Source: JBFJVZ01 sp041623895
Lineage (GTDB): Bacteria > Planctomycetota > Planctomycetia > Pirellulales > Pirellulaceae
NCBI GenBank assembly: GCA_041623895.1
Contig: JBFJVZ010000392.1
Location: forward strand, 1-7,311
Reading direction: 5' to 3'
DNA length: 7,311 nt
Below, in pieces: positions 1 through 6,041 of the stretch. Every line of letters starts with the position of its first letter. Positions within the stretch are counted from its first letter, which is position 1. The notes beneath the pieces are model-generated. The model did no database searches, was not told the DNA's origin, and was given only the letters and a program-made list of their open reading frames with translations. The translations under genes and the position numbers were made by a program.

Positions 1-533
1 AAATCCCTGTCCCCTGTTGGCACGAACATCTGAGGTATCAGCGCCATCTCAGGACGCGGCCCGTCTTGCGGAGTTAGCCCCAACTTAAAGCCAAGATACA
101 GATCAGATCCGCCGGATGTATCGATGAGTCCTTCACTTTGGTTTAAGTACGTCCAACCAACACGCAATTCCAGCCAGTTTCGCAGCATCCCGTAGCGAAG
201 CAATGTCTCGGGATACACGTGCGTTTTTGTGGTTGTTGTGCCGTCGTCGTCGTAGACGTAGGTGTAGCCCATTTCGATCTGAGCGACGCCTTGCCCGACT
301 GTCGAACTGGCTTCCGTGAAGTCAGGACGATCGGTGACCAGCGGCTCACTTAAATCAGGGCCACCCGTCAGACATGGTCGGTTACTCCATCGAAACAGAG
401 TGCCAGGGGAACCACACGAACCTTTGCAAGCAGAAAACAATCTTGTGCTCGCGCAAGGCTCTGCGGCCTTTGCCGAGCATACTGCCAGTGAGGCCAAGCC
501 AAGTACAGTCGTCCATGCACAGGTACGAAACAT
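1..533 (-). CDS. Outer-membrane beta-barrel protein, Phenol_MetA_deg-like family (3' end outside window)
   Basis: This reading frame stays open from an ATG at 533 to the window edge, giving 177 codons plus 2 bases; the C-terminus is missing. The start is supported by AAGGGAG six bases upstream. Residues 1-23 form a signal peptide: Arg near the start, a hydrophobic stretch 'TVLGLASLAV', and a likely cut after Ala-Lys-Ala (about residue 23). A Cys-rich stretch follows (Cys 27, 36, 40, 54). Then comes 'TDRPDFTE' (67-74), the entry motif I know from proteins annotated as Phenol_MetA_deg or 'transporter'. After it are alternating strands typical of an outer-membrane barrel, such as 'QIEMGYTYVY', 'LRYGMLRNWLELRVGWTYL', 'DLYLGFKLGL' and 'MALIPQMFVPTG'. 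Family members are presumed barrels or porins with poorly known substrates. The gene lies downstream of the metal-uptake operon on the same strand, but a likely terminator and its own -10 candidate separate them, so co-transcription is doubtful. Barrel family fairly sure; substrate unknown. Confidence 0.8.
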   Translation of the reverse strand, partial: MFRTCAWTTVLGLASLAVCSAKAAEPCASTRLFSACKGSCGSPGTLFRWSNRPCLTGGPDLSEPLVTDRPDFTEASSTVGQGVAQIEMGYTYVYDDDGTTTTKTHVYPETLLRYGMLRNWLELRVGWTYLNQSEGLIDTSGGSDLYLGFKLGLTPQDGPRPEMALIPQMFVPTGDRD

Positions 534-559
534 GCAGACTCCCTTCCGCGATCAACGGG

Positions 560-565
560 ATTGTA
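560..565 (-). promoter_or_regulatory. Candidate -10 box for the outer-membrane barrel gene
   Basis: The minus strand reads TACAAT here, a good match to TATAAT. It lies 26 bases upstream of the ATG at 533, which would give a leader of about 20 bases containing the AAGGGAG ribosome site. No convincing -35 box is seen at the right distance, so this is a weak call. Confidence 0.3.
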
Positions 566-684
566 TTGGTGAAGAATGTGAGGTGATATTGCCTCTCTTC
601 GGCCAATTGAAAGCATGACCGCCTTTCTGTTCGATCAATCAACGTGTGGCGGTAAAGCGAAACGCGTCACTTGCCGCACAACAC

Positions 685-717
685 AAAAACCTTCAGCCAC
701 CGTTATAAACGGACTGA
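685..717 (-). terminator. Candidate intrinsic terminator of the metal-uptake operon
   Basis: Read on the minus strand, just after the troD stop: TCAG, a T, CCGTT, loop TAT, AACGG, TGG, CTGA, AGG, then five T. CCGTT/AACGG pairs perfectly and TCAG/CTGA extends the stem across a small internal loop, followed by the T run. It sits 7 bases beyond the troD stop codon, where the operon should end. The T run is short, so termination may be incomplete. Confidence 0.6.
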
Positions 718-723
718 CTGTTC

Positions 724-2052
724 CTATTGTGCCCCGTCTTTTTCCAGGGGGATTGGTTTACCGTGAGGATCAAGACCAGGTGCCTCGGTCACCTTGTCAA
801 GTTTGTCACGCAACTGACGCCCAGTAAAATGCTCGAATTTCTCTGCCTTATCATGAATGCTACCCGCCTCGGCATTGGCCTCGACCACTAGATACTGTTC
901 CCACAAGCGATGCGAGCGGATTAGCTGGCGCGCATGGTCTCTTCCCGACTCTGTCAATCGATAGACATCGTTGACGAGGTCTATTTCGCCGGTTTTACGT
1001 AGAAAGGTGAGTGCGGCTGCCAGCGGCAACCGTTTTGCAATCAGTTGTTGGGAAAGCTGGCCTTGTGTTGCTTGTCCACTTGAACGTTCTTCATGCCGGT
1101 ACAGCAGCGCGACGATATCATCGCAAAGAATTCGCATCGAGAGGATCCACCTGCGGACGAACTTTACAACCACACCGTGCCGGGGACTAAAAAATGCCGC
1201 CAGCACAAACAACAGTCCGGCTGCGACGGCCATCATCCCGCTGGTTCTCGTGCTGTCAAAGTTGAACCATGCCGGCACGATCAATGCACCAATGTGCCCG
1301 ATGACGGCCGCGGCCACCCCGATCAGAGCACTCAACACGACCATCACGGCTAGCCGATCCGTCAGCAAATACGCGGCAGCCGCTGGGACGACGAACATCG
1401 CGACCACCAGGATACTGCCAACGCTCTCGAAGCTCGCGACAGCGGTCACCGAGACCAGAACCATCAAGGCATAATGCATCAACTTTGCTGGAAAGCCCAT
1501 CGTTGTGGACAGGGCCGGATCAAACGAGCTGATTTTTAATTCTTTGAAGAAAAAAACGACAAACAAAATGTTGGTCGCTGCGACGATTGCCAGCACGATC
1601 GCTGCGCGCGGTACGTTGCTTTGAAAAACTTGTATCGTATCCAGGGGTGTCAGCTCAATCGCTCCGTACAGTACACAGTCAGCATCAAGATGAACCTTGT
1701 CAGCCGCTTGCACCAGCATGACCAAGCCAAGCGCGAACAAGGAAGTGAAGACGACACCCATCGAAGCGCCCTCGTCGACTTTACCGATGCCACGAATCCA
1801 TTCCGTAAACAGGGCCGTAAGCACACCGACAATCACGGCTCCCATGAACATGGGCAAACTACTGCGGCTGTGACTGATCAAGAACGCCGCCGCGATGCCC
1901 GGCAATACGGCATGAGTGACCGCGTCCCCTAACATGCTCAGCTTGCGGAGTACCAGGAAATTACCAAGCACAGCGGAGGCCACCGCACATAACGAGCCGA
2001 CCACGATGATCCAACCATCCAAAGCCCAATTCCAGGTCAGCGCGACAATCAT
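724..2052 (-). CDS. troD: Metal ABC transporter permease with C-terminal MntR-like sensor domain (TroD-like)
   Basis: The 442-residue product is an ABC-3 family inner-membrane permease (residues about 10-290) fused to a DtxR/MntR-like cytoplasmic domain (about 305-435). The membrane part has about eight hydrophobic spans and the family motifs 'KLSMLGDAVTHAVLPGIA' (37-54, coupling region) and 'ESVGSILVVAMFVVPAAAA' (209-227). Ordinary members stop near 280-300 residues. The extra part reads like MntR: helix 'DDIVALLY', winged-helix segment, 'YRLTESG', 'SHRLWEQYL', 'HDKAEKFEH', and 'PHGKPIP' (429-435), the last being a hallmark of DtxR-family proteins. Against Bacillus MntR, metal positions Asp8, His77, Glu99, Glu102 and His103 correspond to Asp312, His381, Glu404, Glu407 and His408; Glu11 is Ala here. 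The start overlaps the troC stop as ATGA and has GGGAG seven bases upstream. Inferred role: metal translocation with metal-dependent control from inside. Permease assignment is very safe; sensor function is inference. The symbol is the family name. Confidence 0.92.
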   Translation of the reverse strand: MIVALTWNWALDGWIIVVGSLCAVASAVLGNFLVLRKLSMLGDAVTHAVLPGIAAAFLISHSRSSLPMFMGAVIVGVLTALFTEWIRGIGKVDEGASMGVVFTSLFALGLVMLVQAADKVHLDADCVLYGAIELTPLDTIQVFQSNVPRAAIVLAIVAATNILFVVFFFKELKISSFDPALSTTMGFPAKLMHYALMVLVSVTAVASFESVGSILVVAMFVVPAAAAYLLTDRLAVMVVLSALIGVAAAVIGHIGALIVPAWFNFDSTRTSGMMAVAAGLLFVLAAFFSPRHGVVVKFVRRWILSMRILCDDIVALLYRHEERSSGQATQGQLSQQLIAKRLPLAAALTFLRKTGEIDLVNDVYRLTESGRDHARQLIRSHRLWEQYLVVEANAEAGSIHDKAEKFEHFTGRQLRDKLDKVTEAPGLDPHGKPIPLEKDGAQ

Positions 2053-3518
2053 GATGCCGCTCCCTGATCGCCGGTAATTGCCAGGTCGTGTGGGCTGACA
2101 GGAACATGGATCCTCATCTTCTGTTCTTCCAATAGTTCCTCCAGTTCGTCGATAACCTCCGGTTCCAAAACATGTTCGATATCATCGGCGTCACGATCGA
2201 CCAGACCCGGGGCAACTTCGGCGTACGTGATCAAATACATCTCCCACATCCGGTGTTGTCGAGTCAGGCGAGCACCTTCAACAAAGCCCGCGCGAGTCAA
2301 ATAGGTATCCTCACCGCGGAGGCGTACCAACTGGTCATCTTCCGCTGATCGGATCGCACGCAGCAATCGCCCGCGGTTCCAGCTACGCATCGGCAATAGT
2401 TGCGATACGGATACCAAAGACTTGGAATCGTAAGTTTCACCGTCCTGCTGCGGCTCGATCAATTCGTACATGGCACGCAGCAAATGCTGACGATCGATGC
2501 GGCGATGTAAGCGGCGGCGGCGCAGGTACCGCACCAAGACGCCGCGAGACGACCCGAACACCATGCTCAAAAAGAAGAAGAATGAACAGACCAGCACGAT
2601 CATTGCACCCGATGGCAATTTTGGAAATACCGCGCTGGTCATTGCGCCGACCACACTGCCGATCGTGCCGATGGCTGCCGCATAAAGCATCATCCACCAC
2701 ATCCGCTCGGTCCAAAATCGCGCCGCTGCCGAGGGAATCACCATCAAGGCGATCATCAGAATCAGGCCGACCGCCTGTAGGCCAACAATCGTGATCAACA
2801 CAACCATCGACATCAATGCAATATCCAAAATCACAACGGGAAGGCCGCGGGAACCGGCAAAACCTTCGTCAAAACACAGCAGCACCAATTCTTTGTAAAG
2901 CAGTAGACAGCCCGACATCACGATAACCGACGAAAGCAGAATCAATTGCGCGTCACTGGCCCGCATCGACGCCGTCTTGCCGTATATGAAATCCTCCAGC
3001 CCTGCGGCACTGCCCGATTCCATCTGCTGAATCACACCCAAAACCGCGACCCCAAAGCCAAAAAAAACGCTCAGTACGATGCCCAGCGCTGCGTCTTCCT
3101 TGAGCCTGGTCTGATTGCGAATCCAAAGGATCACGGCAACACCAAACAAGCCGCTGATCGTCGCTCCAGAAAGCAGCAGGGGAAGCGATTTGCCGTCCAT
3201 TCCCAGCCACGTCCCCGTCACATAGGCCAAGGCTATGCCCGGCAAACTGGCGTGGCTCAGGGCGTCCCCCATCAACGCCCGTTTGCGCAGGAGCGTAAAA
3301 CTGCCGACCAATCCAGCCGCACCGCCCAAAATCGCGACACCCAAAATCACGACCCTCGTGTTGTAATCCTGCAACAACAGCGTGCGCCGCCATTGCTCCC
3401 AGGAAGGCCACTGGGCGGAACGGTCCGTCAGCGAACTGAGTTCCGATGGTGCCGCAAGCAAATGGGGCGTGTTGGCAAAACAGAGACAAGCAAACAGTAG
3501 CAACCGCTGCGCAGTCAT
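2049..3518 (-). CDS. troC: Metal ABC transporter permease with signal-like N-terminus and C-terminal MntR-like domain (TroC-like)
   Basis: The 489-residue product is the other ABC-3 permease subunit, expected to pair with TroD in the inner membrane. Three parts are visible. First, an N-terminal extension of about 50 residues begins like a signal peptide ('LLLFACLCFA', then Leu-Leu-Ala-Ala at 20-23) and continues into a polar, Trp-containing stretch. Second comes the permease core (about 55-325), with 'KRALMGDALSHASLPGIALA' (79-98) and 'GLILMIALMVIPSAAA' (251-266). Third, after an Arg-rich patch at 330-340, an MntR-like domain (about 340-480) shows 'TYLTRAG', 'RQHRMWEMYL' (His422) and 'DADDIEH' (Asp445, Glu448, His449), ending near 'SPHDL'. 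Compared with MntR, the first-helix ligands Asp8 and Glu11 align with His and Arg, and Glu99 with Asp, so the site is altered. The start overlaps the ATPase stop as ATGA, with GGGAGCAGG just upstream. The symbol is the family name. Confidence 0.92.
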   Translation of the reverse strand: MTAQRLLLFACLCFANTPHLLAAPSELSSLTDRSAQWPSWEQWRRTLLLQDYNTRVVILGVAILGGAAGLVGSFTLLRKRALMGDALSHASLPGIALAYVTGTWLGMDGKSLPLLLSGATISGLFGVAVILWIRNQTRLKEDAALGIVLSVFFGFGVAVLGVIQQMESGSAAGLEDFIYGKTASMRASDAQLILLSSVIVMSGCLLLYKELVLLCFDEGFAGSRGLPVVILDIALMSMVVLITIVGLQAVGLILMIALMVIPSAAARFWTERMWWMMLYAAAIGTIGSVVGAMTSAVFPKLPSGAMIVLVCSFFFFLSMVFGSSRGVLVRYLRRRRLHRRIDRQHLLRAMYELIEPQQDGETYDSKSLVSVSQLLPMRSWNRGRLLRAIRSAEDDQLVRLRGEDTYLTRAGFVEGARLTRQHRMWEMYLITYAEVAPGLVDRDADDIEHVLEPEVIDELEELLEEQKMRIHVPVSPHDLAITGDQGAAS

Positions 3519-4351
3519 AATGCCTGCTCCCGACGTCGCATCGCTTCGGTGACCTCGTCCAGCAGAGTCAATCGGCCGCCGTAAGTCTTCTGCAGATTCT
3601 CGGAAGTAAAGGTTTCTTCGACTGGTCCGTGAGCCACAATCCGCATGTTCAACAGCACGACATAATCAAAGTATTCCGGGACAGTTTGCAAATCGTGATG
3701 AATGACAACCGCCGTCTTCCGCGTCTGCTTTAATTCACGCAGAATGTCCACGATGGCACGCTCGGTGGCAGCGTCAACTGCGGCGAAAGGTTCATCCATC
3801 AAATACAGCTCCGCATCTTGCACCAGCGCCCGTGCCAAAAAAGTCCGCTGCTGCTGGCCGCCGGAGAGCTGACTGATTTGACGATCGGCCAGTTCGGCGA
3901 TGCCGACCCGCCGCAGCGCATCGAGCGCTCGCAGCCGATGTTTTTTCCTGACTGGCAAACACCAGCCGATTTCGTCATACAACCCCATGGTGACGACGTC
4001 CAGCGCGCTAACGGGGAATTGCCAGTCGACACTTTCACGCTGCGGGACATAGCCAACGCGATGCCGATTCTTGCGGTACGATTCTCCGAACACGCGGACG
4101 CGGCCTGATGCCCTGGGAATCAAATCCATCACTGCTTTCAATAGCGTACTCTTGCCGGCGCCGTTAGGACCAACGACGCCAACAAGCTGGCCGGCAGGCA
4201 GATCGAACCCGATGTCCCAGATCACGGGTTTGCGATGGTACGCCACGGTCAGGTCATAAACGCTGAGCGGCACCTGGGCATCATTACTGCTGCCGGCGGT
4301 GGCCGGCCAGTCTTTTGAGCGAGGCGTCTGATCGGGTGACGAAGCTGTCAT
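3515..4351 (-). CDS. troB: Metal ABC transporter ATP-binding protein (TroB/MntB/ZnuC-like)
   Basis: This 278-residue cytoplasmic ATPase powers the two permeases. All nucleotide-binding motifs are intact: Walker A GPNGAGKST (61-69), Q-loop Gln104 in 'YVPQRE', signature LSGGQQQR (162-169), Walker B 'LYLMDE' with Glu187, D-loop following it, and switch His219 in 'IHHDL'. 'VDWQFPVSALDVVTMG' (108-123) is typical of the manganese/zinc/iron chelate subfamily. An N-terminal tail of about 28 polar residues precedes the first strand and is longer than usual. No other Met occurs before residue 75, so the ATG at 4351 is taken as the start; it overlaps the troA stop as ATGA. The 3' end overlaps the troC start the same way, so both junctions imply translational coupling. 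Family is certain; metal choice is not readable from this subunit. The symbol is the family name. Confidence 0.95.
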   Translation of the reverse strand: MTASSPDQTPRSKDWPATAGSSNDAQVPLSVYDLTVAYHRKPVIWDIGFDLPAGQLVGVVGPNGAGKSTLLKAVMDLIPRASGRVRVFGESYRKNRHRVGYVPQRESVDWQFPVSALDVVTMGLYDEIGWCLPVRKKHRLRALDALRRVGIAELADRQISQLSGGQQQRTFLARALVQDAELYLMDEPFAAVDAATERAIVDILRELKQTRKTAVVIHHDLQTVPEYFDYVVLLNMRIVAHGPVEETFTSENLQKTYGGRLTLLDEVTEAMRRREQAL

Positions 4352-5370
4352 GATCCGCTGCCGTCTTCGCTGTGCTTGCCTTCGCCGTGCTTTAATTTCC
4401 CGCGGAAACCGGTTGCATCCGCTTGGCCGCCCAAGGCCCGCACGACAGTGGTGATGTTGTGGTCCAGCATGCCAATGTATGTCCCTTCGTAAGTTCCCGA
4501 TGGGCCCATCGCGTCGCTGTACAATTCGCCACCGATCACCACCTTGTGTCCTTTAGCATTTGCCCCTTCCACGAGCGCGTCGATGTTTTTTCGCGAAACA
4601 CTACTCTCGATAAAAACCGCCTTGACGTCTTTCTCGACCAGCATGTCGACCAATTCATTGATCCTCAGCAGTCCGGCCTCTGATTCGGTCGACAAGCCTT
4701 GCACACCCTGAACATCCAGCCCATAAGCTCGTCCAAAGTAGTTAAATGCGTCGTGCGAGGTGACCAAGACGCGACTATCGTCCGGGACGGTGGCGATGGC
4801 ATCCAATCCGTATTGGTGCAATTCGGCCAATTCAGCTTTGAAACTCGCTGCATTGCGATCGTAGTCTTCGGCGTGGGCCGGATCGAATTCGGAAAGCGCT
4901 GTTTTGACGGCGTCTACACACTGTGACCATGCCGCAACGTCATTCCAGACGTGAGGATCGTAGTGGCCTGCGAAGTCCTCCGGTTCCAGTAATAAAGCTT
5001 CGTCGATCAGTTCGGTCACGGCGAACACCGGCTTGGTTCTGGCGACCTTGATCAAAGTGTCGCTCATTTTTCCCTCCAGCATCAATCCGCAGTAAAACAC
5101 GGCGTCACTGGACATGATCGTCTGTACGTCGTCCCGCGTTGGCTTATAGAGGTGAGGGTCGACGCCGGGACCACAAATCTGCCTCACCGAAACATGATCG
5201 CCACCAACATTACGAACGATGTCGCCGACCATGCCGATCGTGGCAACCACCGTGATCGGGTAACTTCCCGAGAAAGTACTGGATTGGCCGGGTTTGTTCT
5301 GGGCCTGACGACAAGCCGGTACCGCAAAAAGGGCGGCTAGCAAAATGAAACTGACAAAGCTTTGATTCAT
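4348..5370 (-). CDS. troA: Metal-binding lipoprotein of the ABC transporter (TroA-like, cluster A-I)
   Basis: This 340-residue substrate-binding protein would capture the metal outside the inner membrane and hand it to TroCD. It starts with a lipoprotein signal: a hydrophobic stretch then Val-Pro-Ala-Cys, with lipidated Cys20 (Pro at -2 is a little unusual). Four ligands are placed by family motifs: His73 in 'GVDPHLYKP', His140 in 'YDPHVWND', His206 in 'VTSHDAFNYF' and Asp286 in 'ELYSDAMG'. Their spacing (67, 66, 80) is nearly that of Treponema TroA (His68, His133, His199, Asp279). This His3-Asp set resembles TroA and zinc-type proteins; manganese-only proteins such as PsaA have Glu at the third place. 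There is no long His-rich loop, only a short His-containing tail. I chose the ATG at 5370 because it begins the signal peptide; an in-frame GTG at 5406 would add 12 residues that spoil it. Neither start has a clear ribosome site. First gene of the operon. The symbol is the family name. Confidence 0.9.
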   Translation of the reverse strand: MNQSFVSFILLAALFAVPACRQAQNKPGQSSTFSGSYPITVVATIGMVGDIVRNVGGDHVSVRQICGPGVDPHLYKPTRDDVQTIMSSDAVFYCGLMLEGKMSDTLIKVARTKPVFAVTELIDEALLLEPEDFAGHYDPHVWNDVAAWSQCVDAVKTALSEFDPAHAEDYDRNAASFKAELAELHQYGLDAIATVPDDSRVLVTSHDAFNYFGRAYGLDVQGVQGLSTESEAGLLRINELVDMLVEKDVKAVFIESSVSRKNIDALVEGANAKGHKVVIGGELYSDAMGPSGTYEGTYIGMLDHNITTVVRALGGQADATGFRGKLKHGEGKHSEDGSGS

Positions 5371-5422
5371 GATGATGCATTCGAGCGAAAGCGGATACAG
5401 CCACACTGGCTGACAGAAAAAA

Positions 5423-5438
5423 TTTAGCCAATGCTAAA
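5423..5438. promoter_or_regulatory. Inverted repeat 1, probable MntR operator
   Basis: A perfect inverted repeat TTTAGC-CAAT-GCTAAA lies in the troA-mntR gap. It shares its layout and TAGC/GCTA core with the second repeat 27 bases away (centre to centre). From memory, enterobacterial MntR boxes also have a TAGC-N4-GCTA core. It lies just downstream of the predicted troA transcription start, where a bound repressor would block the operon. Confidence 0.65.
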
Positions 5439-5439
5439 C

Positions 5440-5467
5440 TTGCAAAAATTGTAGCCCCTGCTACACT
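5440..5467 (+). promoter_or_regulatory. Predicted promoter of the mntR gene
   Basis: On the plus strand, TTGCAA (5440-5445) and TACACT (5462-5467) are separated by 16 bases. It overlaps the opposing troA promoter almost exactly, because both are drawn from the two arms of the same palindrome. The leader to the mntR start would be about 100 bases. Confidence 0.45.
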
Positions 5468-5474
5468 TTTTGCA
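5441..5474. promoter_or_regulatory. 34-base imperfect palindrome, probable MntR operator over divergent promoters
   Basis: Fourteen of the fifteen outer base pairs match; the only arm mismatch is 5449/5466, and the centre is four bases. The core is TGTAGC-CCCT-GCTACA (5450-5465), flanked by TGCAAAAA and TTTTTGCA. It covers the -35 and -10 candidates of both troA and mntR, as expected for an autoregulated DtxR-family operator. Confidence 0.7.
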
Positions 5475-5475
5475 A
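5448..5475 (-). promoter_or_regulatory. Predicted promoter of the metal-uptake operon
   Basis: On the minus strand, TTGCAA (5475-5470) and TACAAT (5453-5448) are separated by 16 bases, a fair match to the housekeeping consensus. Transcription would start near 5441, leaving a leader of about 70 bases before the troA ATG that contains inverted repeat 1. Confidence 0.5.
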
Positions 5476-5487
5476 GCCCGCGGCTTA

Positions 5488-5568
5488 CCGGTCCATTTCC
5501 TTGGCCGGCCATTTGTTCCCTGCAGGCCCGGCCGTTCATTCTTTGCATGTCCGGCCGTTCATTCCTTG
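5488..5568. repeat. Degenerate tandem repeat in the mntR leader
   Basis: CCGGCCGTTCATTC(T/C)TTG occurs at 5528-5545 and 5551-5568 with one mismatch in 18 bases, 23 bases apart. Weaker relatives beginning CCGGCCATT and CCGGTCCATT start at 5505 and 5488. All lie in the untranslated leader just before the mntR ribosome site. Confidence 0.6.
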
Positions 5569-5575
5569 GAGAACA

Positions 5576-6022
5576 GTGCGTTTGTCCCGCTTATCCCGAG
5601 AGTCGAGTAATCCGTTTCGCCGTACACGGAAAGATCATGCCAGCGAAACGGCTGAGGATTATGTGGAAGCGGTTCAGGAAATCATCGCCGCGCAAGGCAC
5701 CTGCCGGGCGAGCGATCTAGCGCGTGAATTCGCGGTCAGCCATGTGACCGTGCACCGCATCGTTTCCAGGTTGCAGGAAGAGGGTCTGCTGGAAACTCAG
5801 CCCTATCGACCGATCACGCTGACTGCGAAGGGAAAGCGGCTCGCCAAAAAAGTCCGTCAGCGGCACGAGCTGGTCTTCCAATTCTTGTTAGCGATTGGCG
5901 TCGACAAGGAAACCGCGGCGATCGACGCCGAGGGCATCGAACATCACGTCAGCCGACAAACACTCGACCGCTTTGAGGATTCGATGGCGATCCTGGAGAA
6001 AGCCGGCCTGTTTTCCAAGTAG
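5576..6022 (+). CDS. mntR: MntR-type metal-dependent transcriptional repressor (DtxR family)
   Basis: The 148-residue product is a DNA-binding repressor expected to sense cytoplasmic Mn(II) and control the divergent uptake operon. The first helix is 'AEDYVEAVQEI', followed by a winged-helix region with recognition helix near 'SHVTVHRIVSRLQEEG' (55-70), 'ITLTAKG', and the dimerisation/metal domain. All six MntR metal ligands are present and each is offset by exactly 20 from Bacillus MntR: Asp28, Glu31, His97, Glu119, Glu122, His123. Glu99 in the MntR numbering (where DtxR has Cys) marks the manganese branch. There is no C-terminal SH3-like domain, as in MntR. I chose the GTG at 5576, preceded by GGAGA (5568-5572); the spacing is short, so the in-frame TTG at 5582 is a real alternative (146 residues). 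The open frame reaches back to a TTG at 5501, but that part encodes leader repeats. A roughly 20-residue basic N-terminal tail is extra relative to MntR. Confidence 0.92.
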   Translation: MRLSRLSRESSNPFRRTRKDHASETAEDYVEAVQEIIAAQGTCRASDLAREFAVSHVTVHRIVSRLQEEGLLETQPYRPITLTAKGKRLAKKVRQRHELVFQFLLAIGVDKETAAIDAEGIEHHVSRQTLDRFEDSMAILEKAGLFSK

Positions 6023-6041
6023 CGTTTGGCATCCGCCCAAT

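Noticed and set aside
368..642. Two minus-strand frames (82 and 86 codons) over the start of the barrel gene
   Set aside because: The third frame, with a signal peptide, a good ribosome site and 'TDRPDFTE', is the coding one.
649..677. Hairpin GCGGTAA/TTGCCGC with an inner GCG-AAA-CGC
   Set aside because: The stem contains a wobble and a large loop, with no T run on either side; the terminator at 685-717 fits better.
971..1474. A 167-codon open frame on the plus strand, opposite troD
   Set aside because: It is antisense to a well-supported gene, and its low-complexity Thr/Ala/Ser-rich product matches no family I know.
2946..3500. A 184-codon plus-strand frame opposite troC
   Set aside because: Antisense shadow of the permease; the product is Arg/Gln-rich and has no recognisable motif.
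4603..4608. Glu in 'VFIESSVS' of TroA as the third metal ligand, which would have made the site PsaA-like
   Set aside because: Counting spacing from PsaA and TroA shows that the third ligand is at 'VTSH' (His206), so the site is His3-Asp.
5210..5548. A 112-codon minus-strand frame across the control region
   Set aside because: It would read through both operators and the start of troA in the wrong frame; no ribosome site or family resemblance.
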